Part shown: positions 13,214 to 22,687 of the stretch, piece after piece
Numbering within the stretch: the first letter of the stretch is position 1
Layout of the letters: each line of letters opens with the position of its first letter
Source: Planctomycetota bacterium
GTDB lineage: Bacteria; Planctomycetota; Planctomycetia; Planctomycetales; Planctomycetaceae
Direction of reading: 5' to 3'
Length of the DNA stretch: 64,000 nt
Assembly (NCBI GenBank): GCA_014584345.1
Contig: JACTNB010000035.1
Coordinates: forward strand, 62,001 to 126,000
Position numbers and translations under genes: made by a program
The notes under the pieces: model-generated
The model's database searches: none
The model's input: only the letters and a program-made list of their open reading frames with translations
Told to the model about the DNA's origin: nothing

Positions 13214-14575
13214 TTAATTCCGCCGAATGGCTTCCATCGGATTTAACCGCGCCGCCCATAGCGCAGGGTACAGGCCACTCACGACCCCCAGCACCGCGCT
13301 GAATCCGAGCGCGAACAGCAGTAACGATGGACTCGCGAACAAATTGAAGCGGTGGGGATAGGCGGCATTCACCACGATCGTCAGGCTCCAGCCCAACAGG
13401 CAGCCCAACGCCCCGCCGGAAATCCCCAGCAGAAAACTTTCCCAGGCGATCAACTGCATCAGGTCGAGCTTGCTCCAGCCATTGGCGCGGAGGATCCCAA
13501 ATTCGCCAATCCGCTCCGTCACACTCATCAACATCGTGTTGATCACACTCACCAGCGCGATAAACACTCCCAGACTCGTCAGCAGCCACAAGGCCAGGTC
13601 CAGGTCTTCTGCGAACTTGTCGATGCGACCTGCCCAGTCGGCTGCCAGACGCACCTCCATCGGATCGTCTTCGACCGACGATTCCGACTTGCCACTGCCC
13701 GCTTTGGCTGTCGGTTTTGAATCGGGCGGAGATTCCCTCGACCCCCTCCCAGCCTGTTCGGGGCCCTCGGCGGGTCGCCCCAATTCCTTGATCGCTCGAT
13801 CCAGCACTCGCGCGATGTCCGACAGCGGATTGCCCGTCCCTCCCGTCAATAACGCCCCTGCCTGCCACGATCGCGGCCCACGTCCCCGAAAATGGTCCAG
13901 GATGCGCGACAGAAGTTCTTCATCCGAAGCGGTACCATCCTGCTCGATATAAAAACTCGAAACCGTCTCCGCATCGAATCGCGCCATCTCGCGAAATCGA
14001 CCATCGTCCAGAATGATCGCCACGTCCAGCAGCAGGGAACCCGTGTAATAGATCCCCACCAGAGTCAATTCGTATCCATTCACCTCCAGCACGTCTCCCA
14101 CATGCTTCCCGTGCTCCTCGGCGATCTGTCGACTGACCACGCAATTCAGCGTCCCCACGTCAGCATCGCCCAGGTAACGTCCCGCCACGATGTCCTCCCG
14201 GTAGATTCCCGTCTGCAACTGGTTGCGACGGCGAATGTCCGAACCACACAGCAACCGCGGGGGAGACACCACCACCTTTCCCTCGATCACATTCGCCCGT
14301 GCCCAGCATTCCGGGGAAACCGCGCTGATCCCTGGAAGGGACTCCAGTTCCAGCAGCCAGGATTTGGGTAATGTCGAAAAGAGTGGTATCGGCGCGCCTC
14401 GTTGCATCGCGACCAATCCCGGTGCCCGGCTTAACGTGTTGCCGATCACCTGCGTCAGTCCTTCCGCGATCGAGAACAAACTGACCATCCCCATGATGGC
14501 GACCGTCATACCTAGCACTGCCAGTGCCGTGCGCATCGGGCGACTCAACACATTCTGTATGGCAAACCGAAACAT
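13214..14575 (-). CDS. ABC transporter permease, MacB/FtsX type
   Basis: A 453-aa inner-membrane protein. Residues 1-45 give an N-terminal membrane helix (MFRFAIQNVLSRPMRTALAVLG), then a large periplasmic MacB-like domain. Three C-terminal helices end in the FtsX-type sequence GLYPALWAARLNPMEAIRRN. The family forms ABC exporters or mechanotransmitters with a cytoplasmic ATPase, which is not encoded next to it. The periplasmic domain carries a low-complexity insertion near residue 260-310 rich in Gly, Pro, Ser and Glu. Start 14575 is set by the homologous N-terminus; the frame extends to 14638. Confidence 0.85.
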   Translation of the reverse strand: MFRFAIQNVLSRPMRTALAVLGMTVAIMGMVSLFSIAEGLTQVIGNTLSRAPGLVAMQRGAPIPLFSTLPKSWLLELESLPGISAVSPECWARANVIEGKVVVSPPRLLCGSDIRRRNQLQTGIYREDIVAGRYLGDADVGTLNCVVSRQIAEEHGKHVGDVLEVNGYELTLVGIYYTGSLLLDVAIILDDGRFREMARFDAETVSSFYIEQDGTASDEELLSRILDHFRGRGPRSWQAGALLTGGTGNPLSDIARVLDRAIKELGRPAEGPEQAGRGSRESPPDSKPTAKAGSGKSESSVEDDPMEVRLAADWAGRIDKFAEDLDLALWLLTSLGVFIALVSVINTMLMSVTERIGEFGILRANGWSKLDLMQLIAWESFLLGISGGALGCLLGWSLTIVVNAAYPHRFNLFASPSLLLFALGFSAVLGVVSGLYPALWAARLNPMEAIRRN

Positions 14576-14730
14576 GCTGACCTCGTGGAGGTTCGGGCAA
14601 CCAGCGGCGGAAACGGGATAACTGCTACAAGGCTGCACGCCCCGTCCTGGACCAATCCCGTATTATAGACTTGGCACAGCCACCGCAACAGCAGCCCGTC
14701 GCCTCGCCCCCGGCTTGTCTCTTTTCGTAT

Positions 14731-14811
14731 CGTACGCCGAGCGTACCTTGGCTCCCCGTGGAGTTCCAAAGACAGCAGTGTCGCAGGCTGGGACGAATCC
14801 CAGCATTTGCA
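14731..14811. repeat. Composite intergenic repeat, copy 1
   Basis: It starts with a GTACGC/GCGTAC palindrome (14732-14746). About 25 nt later comes a block reading CAGCAGTGTCGCAGGCTGGG and ending CCCAGCATTTGC. A second copy at 34570-34645 shares the same order of blocks with a few differences. Confidence 0.6.
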
Positions 14812-14825
14812 AACGAATTTTAAGT

Positions 14826-14982
14826 ATTCACCGCAGAGAACGCGGAGGGTTGCGTTGTTGTCTCTCTCTTCGTGTTGGCACGGCTTTGGATTTCATGATG
14901 CGGAACCATATTGCGGAACACTGTGAATGGTGCATTGGCAGTGGGACAGACTCCGTGTTCCTCTGCGTCCACAGCGGTGAAT
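14826..14982. repeat. Inverted-repeat module with ATTCACCGC ends
   Basis: ATTCACCGC at 14826-14834 is mirrored by GCGGTGAAT at 14974-14982. Inner parts (GCAGAG..CGCGGAG and CTCCGTG..CTCTGCG) also pair imperfectly. It resembles widespread non-coding GCAGAG repeat modules. Confidence 0.55.
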
Positions 14983-15221
14983 TTCCGGACCAACCTTTAC
15001 CCGTAAAAAACGCCCCAGCCCCATTTATCCGATCTCGACCGGCATGATGCTAATGATAATACGTGACATGAATAACCAGGCGACACTTCTCCGAACAAAA
15101 GAGGATAAATCTGTCCACAATGTGTTTGACCAGAGGTGGCTGGTCTGTCTAAAATAAATCATTCCGAGGTCCAGCCTCCGCGAATCCTGCCCCGCGTTTT
15201 CCTGCCTGCGAGACAACTGCA

Positions 15222-17531
15222 ATGAATACCATCCCGAGGTGTTTAACGACTGTTCGTGGTTCCTTGCTGGCCTTGGGACTGTTCGCGGGCATCTGTGCCG
15301 CGGGCCGCGCCGAGGAACATCCGGGGCGAGCCGTGTATGTTGCTCACTGCGCATCCTGTCACGGCGATAAAGGCCAGGGGGTGGAACAGTCGTACCCGCA
15401 ACCGCTGGTGGGCGATCTTTCGGTCAAGGAACTGACAGCCTACATCACCGCCACCATGCCCGAGGGGGCGCCGGAAAAATGTCAGGGAGCGGATGCGGAA
15501 AAGGTGGCGGAATACATTCACCATGAGTTCTATTCCGTATTTGCCCAGGTGCGTAATCGTCCCCCGCAAATCGATTTGTCGCGGCTGACGGTTCGGCAAT
15601 ATCGCAACTGCCTGACCGATCTGGCCGCGAGCTTCAGTTGGCAAGGGAACTGGGATGACAAACGCGGCTTGCAGGCGCGTTATTACACGACCCGCCGACG
15701 TACCAAGGAAAATCTCAAGATCGAACGCCAGGATGCCACCGTCGATTTCCAATTTGGGGAAGTCGGTCCCGGAGCGGAGATCGATCCCGAGGAATTCAGC
15801 ATCGAATGGCGCGGAGGCGTGCTGGCCCCCGAGACCGGCTGGTACGACATTGTTTTCGAATCCGAAAATGCGGGTCAACTCTGGTTGAACGATATGCGTC
15901 TCCCCTTGATCGATGCCCGGGTCAAATCGGGGGATCAAACGGAATACCGCGAATCCTTGTTTCTGCTGGGGGGCCGCGTCTATCCGCTCCGGCTGGAATT
16001 CTCCAAGGCCAAAACGGAGAAGACGGCCTCGGCGCGGCTCAAGTGGAAACGCCCTCACGGTACCGACGAAACGATTCCCGCCAGGCTGTTGTCGCCGAAT
16101 AATTTCAACTACTCATTGCTGGTGCAGCGGGATTTCCCCCCCGACGACAAAAGCGTCGGCTACGAACGTGGCGTGTCTGTTTCCAAGGAATGGAACGATG
16201 CCACCACGTACGCCGCGATTGAATTCGCCGACAAAATGATGGAACGCATCGACGAATACGCCAAGCTCCCCAAACCGGGCGACCAGCAAGCCGAACAGCG
16301 GGCCGAAAAATTGCGGGAATTCTGCTATGAATTCGCGGGACGAGCCATGCGACGCCCCTTGTCCGGCGAGCAGCGGGCCTTGTTCGTGGATCGTCAGTTC
16401 GCGGCCACGCAGGATCCCTTCATGGCCACCAAGCGTGTGATGTTGCTCACGTTGAAATCCCCCCGCTTTCTCTTTCCGGGGTCCGCCTCCGAACAATTCG
16501 ATGACTATCGCGCAGCCGAGTGGCTCGCCCTGGCCCTGTGGGATTCCCTTCCCGACGAACTATTGCTGCGTGCGGCTCGCGATGGGCAATTGAGCAACCA
16601 GGAACAAATCGCCGCCCAGGCGCGGCGGATGGTGCAACATCCCCGGGCTCGCGCCAAGATGCAGGGCTTCTTCCAGCAATGGTTGCAACTCGACCATTTT
16701 CATGAACTGTCGAAGTCCTCTCGCAGTTTTCCGGAATTCGACAAAAATCTCGCCGCCGATTTACGCACGTCCCTGGAACTGTTTATCGACGACGTGGTGT
16801 GGAGTCCCGATTCCGATTATCGACGACTGCTCCTGTCCGAAGAAGCGTTTCTTAACGGTCGCCTGGCTCGCTTTTATGGCGTCGACCTCCCCGAAAATGC
16901 CGATTTCCAGAAGGTCAACTTCGATCCCGAAAACCGGGCAGGCCTCGTTTCCCATCCCTTCCTGCTGGCAGGACTGGCCTACGAGGAAGCCAGTTCCCCG
17001 ATCCATCGCGGCGTCTTTCTGGCACGCAGTCTGCTGGGCCGGTTTCTCAAGCCCCCTCCGATTGCCATTGCCCCCACTCCGGTGGATCTGCTCCCCGGAC
17101 TCACCACGCGGGAACGGGTTGTCCAGCAAACGGCCGAAACCATGTGTGCCGCCTGCCACGGCATGATTAACCCCCTCGGGTTTTCTCTCGAAAATTTCGA
17201 TGCCGCCGGGCGTTTCCGTGCTCAGGATCAAGGGAAAACCGTCGATGCCAGCGGGATTTACCTGGATCGCAATGGGTCTGAACATCGCTTCACCGGGGCG
17301 CGTCAACTGGCACTGTTTCTGGTCGGCAATCCAGAGGCGCACGCCGCTTTCACGGAGCAACTGTTTCAGTACCTCACCAAGCAGCCGGTGCAGGCCTTTG
17401 GACCGGAAACTCACGCAAAACTGCAGGAAAGTTTCGTGAAAAACAACTTTCACATGCGTGATCTGTTTGCGGAAATTGCCACACAATCCACCCTGCAGGC
17501 ACGGATTATCAAGGAAAAAAATAAAAATTGA
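15222..17531 (+). CDS. DUF1592-family planctomycete cytochrome protein with PA14 domain
   Basis: A 769-aa secreted protein. A signal peptide (LLALGLFAGICAAGRA) precedes a cytochrome c domain with CASCH (C43, C46, H47). A PA14-like domain follows at about 145-285 (GLQARYYTTRR... to ASARLKWKRP). Then come the DUF1592, DUF1588 and DUF1585 modules, with a second haem-like CAACHGMINPLGFSLENFD motif. The family is a planctomycete periplasmic protein paired with DUF1552 partners; oxidative polysaccharide processing is proposed but unproven. The next gene downstream encodes the DUF1552 partner, 132 nt away. Confidence 0.9.
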   Translation: MNTIPRCLTTVRGSLLALGLFAGICAAGRAEEHPGRAVYVAHCASCHGDKGQGVEQSYPQPLVGDLSVKELTAYITATMPEGAPEKCQGADAEKVAEYIHHEFYSVFAQVRNRPPQIDLSRLTVRQYRNCLTDLAASFSWQGNWDDKRGLQARYYTTRRRTKENLKIERQDATVDFQFGEVGPGAEIDPEEFSIEWRGGVLAPETGWYDIVFESENAGQLWLNDMRLPLIDARVKSGDQTEYRESLFLLGGRVYPLRLEFSKAKTEKTASARLKWKRPHGTDETIPARLLSPNNFNYSLLVQRDFPPDDKSVGYERGVSVSKEWNDATTYAAIEFADKMMERIDEYAKLPKPGDQQAEQRAEKLREFCYEFAGRAMRRPLSGEQRALFVDRQFAATQDPFMATKRVMLLTLKSPRFLFPGSASEQFDDYRAAEWLALALWDSLPDELLLRAARDGQLSNQEQIAAQARRMVQHPRARAKMQGFFQQWLQLDHFHELSKSSRSFPEFDKNLAADLRTSLELFIDDVVWSPDSDYRRLLLSEEAFLNGRLARFYGVDLPENADFQKVNFDPENRAGLVSHPFLLAGLAYEEASSPIHRGVFLARSLLGRFLKPPPIAIAPTPVDLLPGLTTRERVVQQTAETMCAACHGMINPLGFSLENFDAAGRFRAQDQGKTVDASGIYLDRNGSEHRFTGARQLALFLVGNPEAHAAFTEQLFQYLTKQPVQAFGPETHAKLQESFVKNNFHMRDLFAEIATQSTLQARIIKEKNKN

Positions 17532-17663
17532 GGAGGCGTTCGAAATCCTCTTCGATATTGACCGATAGTTGATATAATCAAATATCAATAAATACACTGT
17601 TAGACACTGCTTTCCCCGTTTTGCCCTCACCGATCCGACCCACCTGAATATACGAGGTTGACC

Positions 17664-18980
17664 ATGTACCAAGTCACTTCCCGCCGCGAATTTCTGCGTC
17701 ATCTCGGTTTGGCCGCCACCACGCTTCCCTTTCTGGGCAACCTGGCCAGCCTGGGGTTTGCCAACACCACCTCCCGCAAGCAGCGGCTGGTGATCGTCTT
17801 CAGCCCGAACGGGATTGTGCCCAAGAATTTCTGGCCCGAGGAAGAAGGCGAACAATTCACCCTCAAGCGTATTCTCGAACCATTCGCCCCCTATCAGGAT
17901 CGGATGCTCGTTCTGAATGGCATCTGCGACAAAATCAAGGGAGATGGCGACAGTCACATGCGCGGCATGGGGTGTCTGCTGACGGGTTCCGAACTCTATC
18001 CCGGAAATATCCAGGGAGGCTCGCATACGCCCGCCGGTTGGGCCAGTGGCTTGTCCATCGATCAGGAAATCAAGAACGTTCTGCAGCAGAATCCGGCCAC
18101 GCGCACGCGGTTTGGTTCGCTCGAATTTGGCGTGATGGTCCCCGAACGGGCCGATACCTGGACACGCATGGTGTATGCCGGCCCCAACAAGCCGATCACC
18201 CCCATCGACGATCCCTACCAGATGTTCGCAAAAATGTATGGCGAAATGAAGGATCGCGAAAATCTGGCCAGTATTCTCGACGTGCTGCAGGAGGATCTGA
18301 ACAAGGTCCGGTCCCTCGTCTCCACCGAGGATCGTCAATTGCTCGAAGAGCAGACCACCTTCGTCCGCGAAATGGAACGCGAACTGCAGCAGAATCAGGG
18401 GCCGGGCATCGGGCATGCCATTCCGCAACTGGAACTCGGCATACGCGAAGAGAACGACAACATGCCCAAAATCAGCCAAATGAATATTGATCTGATGTTC
18501 AACAGCTTCCAGGCGGATTTCACCCGCATTGCGACCTTGCAATACACAAATTCCGTGGGACAGGCCAAAATGCGCTGGCTCGGCATCGAAGACAATCATC
18601 ACACGCTCTCCCACGAACCCGACAGCGCCGAGGAAGCCCAGGAAAAACTGACTCAAATCAACACCTGGTATGCCGAGCAGATCGCCTCCCTCGTCAAACG
18701 ATTGGCGGAAACGCCGGAACCCGGAAGCTCGGGGACGATGCTCGATCACACCACCGTCATCTGGACGAACGAACTGGGCAAGGGGAATTCCCATACCCTG
18801 AACGATATCCCCTTCGTCATGATCGGCGGTGGCCTCGGGTTCAAAATGGGGCGCTCGCTGAAACTGAAGAATGTGGCCCACAACAGATTGCTGATGGCCT
18901 TGGCCCATGGTTATGGACATCACATCGAACGCTTCGGCAATCCCGACTTCTGCGGTGAAGGGGTGCTGGCTCTCGGTTAA
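17664..18980 (+). CDS. DUF1552 family protein, Tat-exported
   Basis: A 438-aa protein with a twin-arginine signal (TSRREFLRHLGLAATTLPFLG). The body matches DUF1552: LVIVFSPNGIVPKNFWPE at the start, LNGICDKIKGDGDSHMRGMG, and a late segment with ELGKGNSHTLNDIPFVMIGG. This resembles the sulfatase/alkaline-phosphatase-like fold of the related DUF1501 family. The start at ATG 17664 is favoured by ACGAGG 7 nt upstream; a TTG lies 6 nt earlier. It forms the usual pair with the DUF1592 protein just upstream and probably acts with it in the periplasm. The enzymatic activity of the family is unknown. Confidence 0.9.
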   Translation: MYQVTSRREFLRHLGLAATTLPFLGNLASLGFANTTSRKQRLVIVFSPNGIVPKNFWPEEEGEQFTLKRILEPFAPYQDRMLVLNGICDKIKGDGDSHMRGMGCLLTGSELYPGNIQGGSHTPAGWASGLSIDQEIKNVLQQNPATRTRFGSLEFGVMVPERADTWTRMVYAGPNKPITPIDDPYQMFAKMYGEMKDRENLASILDVLQEDLNKVRSLVSTEDRQLLEEQTTFVREMERELQQNQGPGIGHAIPQLELGIREENDNMPKISQMNIDLMFNSFQADFTRIATLQYTNSVGQAKMRWLGIEDNHHTLSHEPDSAEEAQEKLTQINTWYAEQIASLVKRLAETPEPGSSGTMLDHTTVIWTNELGKGNSHTLNDIPFVMIGGGLGFKMGRSLKLKNVAHNRLLMALAHGYGHHIERFGNPDFCGEGVLALG

Positions 18981-19043
18981 TTCCCTGCCGTGCTCCTTTC
19001 GGAACCCTGCCCAGCCATGTCGACCTGATTAGGATCTCACTGC

Positions 19044-19703
19044 GTGACACCCTTCCGCAATGCCTGGAACCGGGTGATCTATGCAGGCTGGTCGCTGGTC
19101 TACAACGGATTGATTCAGTTGCCTCCCTATCGCAGGGGACGCGAACTTCTCTGGCGAATGGCCGAACCCGTCGCGGGGGAAAGGGTATTGTTGGTTGGAG
19201 TGGGAACCGGTATCGATCTGGATTACCTTCCCGCGGGAGCCACGGTGACCGGAATCGATCTCAGTCCCTCGATGTTGCGACTTGCCCGCCGCCGGGCGGA
19301 GGATCACAACCGGGCGGGCCGCAATCTCGGTGTCCAGTTCATTCAGGGCGATGCCCAACAACTCCCGTGCGTGGAGGGAGAATTCGACCTGGTGGTGCTC
19401 GCCTTGATCCTTAGCGTGGTGCCCGAACCGGTTCCCTGCCTGGCGGAAGCCGTCCGCGCATGCAAGCCCGGCGGACGAATACTCGTGTTCGATAAGTTTC
19501 TCGCCGAGAGCGCTCAGCCCCGTCCGATTCGCCGAATTATCAATCTGCTGACCCGCGTTTTCGGCACCGACATCAACCGCCGATTCGAGGAGATCGCCGC
19601 GGGTCTGCCTCTCAAAGTCTGTGAGGATCGTCCCCTGGCCCCTGGCAATTCCTTCCGCGCGATCGAACTCCGGCACACCCCCTCCCGCCCAGCAGAGCAG
19701 TAA
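19044..19703 (+). CDS. Class I SAM-dependent methyltransferase
   Basis: A 219-aa methyltransferase of UbiE/PmtA-like type. The SAM-binding glycine motif is VLLVGVGTGIDLDYLP near residue 49. The acidic strand is VTGIDLSPSMLRLARRRA, and motif III is PGGRILVFDKF. The amphipathic N-terminus (NRVIYAGWSLVYNGLIQLPPY) resembles phosphatidylethanolamine N-methyltransferases, so a lipid or quinone substrate is plausible but not proven. Translation starts at GTG 19044, with AGGA 9 nt upstream. It stands 63 nt after the DUF1552 gene and is probably co-transcribed. Confidence 0.85.
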   Translation: MTPFRNAWNRVIYAGWSLVYNGLIQLPPYRRGRELLWRMAEPVAGERVLLVGVGTGIDLDYLPAGATVTGIDLSPSMLRLARRRAEDHNRAGRNLGVQFIQGDAQQLPCVEGEFDLVVLALILSVVPEPVPCLAEAVRACKPGGRILVFDKFLAESAQPRPIRRIINLLTRVFGTDINRRFEEIAAGLPLKVCEDRPLAPGNSFRAIELRHTPSRPAEQ

Positions 19704-19768
19704 TTCGCGATGGGTTTTAATTCCGCCAGGCGAGTCAAAACAGTCCAGACATTACCCGTCTTGAAACG

Positions 19769-19844
19769 TAACGCAGAGCCGCCAGGGACAAGCAGGGCAT
19801 TTCACAATTTCCCTGCGTCTTTGCGTCTCTCCGCCTCTGCGCTA
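19769..19844. repeat. GCAGAG-type inverted-repeat element
   Basis: TAACGCAGAG at 19769-19778 is mirrored by CTCTGCGCTA at 19835-19844 with one mismatch. The 76-bp module sits between two convergent genes and resembles the repeat at 14826-14982. Confidence 0.55.
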
Positions 19845-21269
19845 ACTGCTCCTTTGTTCGATGGATGTCCCGCCACTGCGCCTAACGCCTAACGCCTCGG
19901 AATTCGGCGCCACAATCAACCCTGCCGACTTATGAACCGTTTCCCGGTATTCATCTTCCGCGTTGGAGTCGGCGACGATTCCACCGCCAACGGGACATTG
20001 GACCCAGCCGTTTTTCCAGGTGAGGGTGCGGATGAGAATACTGGACTGCAAGCTCCCCCCCCAACCGGCGGCAAACAGCGAACCGCAGTAGGCACCACGG
20101 GCGACTCCTTCCAGTTCCGCGATGATCTCCATCGCTCGTATTTTGGGTGCCCCGGTAATGGATCCTCCGGGAAATGTGGCGGCCAGCAGATCCCAGAGAT
20201 CCGCATCGGGACGCAGCAGTCCCGAAACCTCCGAGACCAGGTGGTGTACCTTTTCGAAAGTTTCCAGTTCGCACCAGCGGGGAACGGCGACACTCCCGAG
20301 TTGGCACACGCGCGACAGATCGTTCCGCAACAGATCGACGATCATGGTGTTTTCCGCACGGTCCTTTTCGGATGCCCGCAGTTCCACTCCCTGCAGAAGA
20401 TCGAGGTCGCCGGCGGGCCAGCGTCGGCGGGTTCCCTTGATGGGGCGTGTCACCACGCGTCCCTGGTCGACTTGCAGGAACTGTTCCGGAGAGGCGGAGA
20501 CCACGGCCCAGTGGGCTGCGGGCTGAAAATACGCAGCAAAGGGGGCCGGATTCCCACGCCGCAATTCCTCGTACAAAGCGACCGGCCCCCGCGGAAAAGG
20601 ATAATGCAATTTGCGGGAGAGATTCGCCTGATAGATATCGCCGGCCCGGATGTATTCGACCACGCGCTCCACATCACGAATGTATTCCTCGTAAGTCCTG
20701 CCGCAAGCCGGATAACCGCTCGATTCCGTGGAGGCAGGGGGCACTTCCCGATTGAAGTGTTGCTGACGGGCATCACTTTGCAGCCTCTCGAGGCGTTCCA
20801 GCACGTCCCGCCAGCGGCTCGGCTCCCCTTCCCCTCGTGCGAGATCGACCGGTGCCAGCAGATAGGTTTCCCTTCGAAGATGGTCCCAGCAAAGGCACCA
20901 GTCGTATAAACCCGCTACGAGCGGAGGTGTGGTGAAGTCGTCGGCCGGCACTCGCGGGAGTTGCTCCCAGCAGTGACCGAGCTCGTAACTCAACAGGCCG
21001 ATCACCCCTCCCTGAAAGGGGGGACCATCCAACAAACGGCGCGCGGGCGCAGTCTCTCGCAGGGCCAGACGCAATTCCGCGAAAGGTTCGTCGCCATAGT
21101 TCGCCGTCCTTCGTGTCCAGGTGTGGACGGGATCCGCCGCAAGATACGAATAGCGGCCCCGCTCGGGGTGAAATCGCGCGCTTTCCAGCAACACGGGCCA
21201 GCGCAAATCCGCCAATGCCTGCAAGGCTTGCATCGGCGAAAGCGCGTAGGGCAGGGGAGACCGATACAT
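19842..21269 (-). CDS. pabB: Aminodeoxychorismate synthase component I
   Basis: A 475-aa chorismate-binding enzyme that makes 4-amino-4-deoxychorismate for p-aminobenzoate. The active-site block is PIKGTRRR at residues 276-283. The lysine in PIKGT marks PabB, whereas TrpE has PIAGT. Other signatures are ENTMIVDLLRNDLSRVC, FPGGSITGAPKIRAMEII and a C-terminal GGGIVADSNAEDEYRET. The TrpE_N-like domain is at about 10-140. Its start ATG (21267-21269) overlaps the TGA stop of the upstream DHPS-like gene by one nucleotide, so translation is coupled. That partner suggests the aminobenzoate feeds a pterin cofactor, probably tetrahydromethanopterin. Confidence 0.92.
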   Translation of the reverse strand: MYRSPLPYALSPMQALQALADLRWPVLLESARFHPERGRYSYLAADPVHTWTRRTANYGDEPFAELRLALRETAPARRLLDGPPFQGGVIGLLSYELGHCWEQLPRVPADDFTTPPLVAGLYDWCLCWDHLRRETYLLAPVDLARGEGEPSRWRDVLERLERLQSDARQQHFNREVPPASTESSGYPACGRTYEEYIRDVERVVEYIRAGDIYQANLSRKLHYPFPRGPVALYEELRRGNPAPFAAYFQPAAHWAVVSASPEQFLQVDQGRVVTRPIKGTRRRWPAGDLDLLQGVELRASEKDRAENTMIVDLLRNDLSRVCQLGSVAVPRWCELETFEKVHHLVSEVSGLLRPDADLWDLLAATFPGGSITGAPKIRAMEIIAELEGVARGAYCGSLFAAGWGGSLQSSILIRTLTWKNGWVQCPVGGGIVADSNAEDEYRETVHKSAGLIVAPNSEALGVRRSGGTSIEQRSS

Positions 21270-22687
21270 CAGGGATTGCCTCCTTCACCCTGGAGACCAC
21301 ACTCCCGAAACGCATGGCGATCGGCTCGGGAGGATTTTTCCATCGTCAAATTCCCCCAGCGCAAGGGCTCGTCCTGCACATACTGCTTGCCCAGTTGCCG
21401 CGCCGTTTCCGCGCGGGCCAGTTCGTAGCCCAGATAGAACGCATGGGCCGGATCAATCGAACTCGCCGCCAGTGCCCGACGCATCAGATCAAACGGGTCC
21501 GTCCCCTGCCAGTGCCCGTCCCGATTCATCAGATGCAACCCGGCCTGTTCCGCGAAAATACGAAAGTTGGGGTCCTTCAACCGGCTCGCCAGCAGCGACA
21601 ACTCCTCGGCCGTGTGGGCATACAAATAGGGATCACGCAGACGCACCAGGCTGGAATCGAGATGTTTGGGGATTTGGCGTTGATCGAGCGCGTATTTGAT
21701 CAGTCGTCGGCAAACGGCAATTTCCCGCACACTGTCGCAGGCCCAGTTAATCACTTGCGTGGTGAGCACACTGTGAATATTCAATTCCTGGCAAATGGCG
21801 ATCAGCAGGAAATTCACGCCGGCGGAATCCACTTCCGAAAGTTCCGTCACATTACCCACGCCCATCAACACGGGATGCTCGGGCCAGAGTTCTCGCGTGC
21901 GCGCATAACGCTGCAGCGAGCGGAAAAAGCCAAAACCGATTGGTTCGAGGATCGGGTCCAGCCGGATTGCCCGCCCCGAGGCTTGCAACCGGTCGATGAC
22001 CGGATTCATCGAGGCAACATCATGGAAATCATCCGGCACCACCACAAGTTCGGCATCGACCTGGCTCAACCAGTCCACATTGGTGGAGTTGCAGCTCAAT
22101 ACGAGATCCGCGCCGGCAGCCACGCCTTGTTCCACTTCCTGGCGATCAAAACTGTCAATGGAGACCCGATACCCTTCGCTCACCAGCAGGCGAATGTGCT
22201 CCGCCGTTGCGGGCGATCCCGTCCCCGCAACGCAGCCGTAGTCGATCCGGTCCGCTCCCTGTTCACGATACCGCCTCGCCTGGGCCAGCAATTCGTGGCG
22301 CTCCAGAAGCGGCGCGTGATTGATCTCGGCGATAATCTCGATATCGTACCGCGACAAATCAACCTGCCGCTGATGCTGTTGATCAAAATAACGGGGGAGC
22401 TCGCGCAGATCCTTGGGCCCCCGCTCAAACGGAATGCCATGCTTCGCTTCGAGCAGCGACAAGTCCCCCTGACACCAGCCCGGCAGAAGGACCCGGGTGA
22501 TCCCGGGAGGCACATCGAGTTTTTGCAGTAACCATTTCACATGCATCAATGCCGCCACATTGATGCCCAGTACCGCAACGTCCAGCTCAAACGCTTGCCG
22601 CTCACGGAGTTCGCCGAGTACCTGCCGCAGCGAGGATTCCGCCAGTTTCCCGGTTACGAACAAAATCCGCTCTGTTCCACCGGCCAT
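21269..22687 (-). CDS. Dihydropteroate synthase-like protein, DUF6513 type
   Basis: A 472-aa protein beginning MAGGTERILFVTGKLAE. An N-terminal DUF6513-like Rossmann domain (about 1-130) is followed by a pterin-binding TIM barrel (about 150-400). The barrel includes GADRIDYGCVAGTG, VSIDSFDRQEVEQGVAAGADLVLSCN, and PVLMGVGNVTELSEVDSAGVN. Proteins of this group occur in methanogens and H4MPT-using bacteria and are thought to act in folate-analogue biosynthesis; the reaction is not established. Start 22687 is chosen because it precedes the conserved N-terminus; the frame extends to 22774. It is the first gene of a coupled pair with pabB. Confidence 0.85.
   Translation of the reverse strand: MAGGTERILFVTGKLAESSLRQVLGELRERQAFELDVAVLGINVAALMHVKWLLQKLDVPPGITRVLLPGWCQGDLSLLEAKHGIPFERGPKDLRELPRYFDQQHQRQVDLSRYDIEIIAEINHAPLLERHELLAQARRYREQGADRIDYGCVAGTGSPATAEHIRLLVSEGYRVSIDSFDRQEVEQGVAAGADLVLSCNSTNVDWLSQVDAELVVVPDDFHDVASMNPVIDRLQASGRAIRLDPILEPIGFGFFRSLQRYARTRELWPEHPVLMGVGNVTELSEVDSAGVNFLLIAICQELNIHSVLTTQVINWACDSVREIAVCRRLIKYALDQRQIPKHLDSSLVRLRDPYLYAHTAEELSLLASRLKDPNFRIFAEQAGLHLMNRDGHWQGTDPFDLMRRALAASSIDPAHAFYLGYELARAETARQLGKQYVQDEPLRWGNLTMEKSSRADRHAFRECGLQGEGGNP

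Larger units (their letters stand above)
14576..15221. other. Gene-free intergenic stretch with dispersed repeats
   Basis: No convincing gene is present. It contains a copy of a composite repeat (14731-14811) and an inverted-repeat module with GCAGAG-type ends (14826-14982). The last 200 nt presumably hold the promoter of the DUF1592 gene. Confidence 0.6.

Noticed and set aside
14715..15047. 110-codon plus-strand frame in the intergenic region
   Set aside because: It runs across dispersed repeats with no ribosome site or protein-like composition.
16761..18923. Long minus-strand open frame (720 codons) opposite the DUF1592 and DUF1552 genes
   Set aside because: It spans two well-supported plus-strand genes with clear domains and signals. 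The long frame follows from GC-rich codon structure on the opposite strand.
21113..22531. Plus-strand open frame opposite pabB and the DHPS-like gene
   Set aside because: Both minus-strand genes are recognised families with conserved motifs; this antisense frame has no domain.
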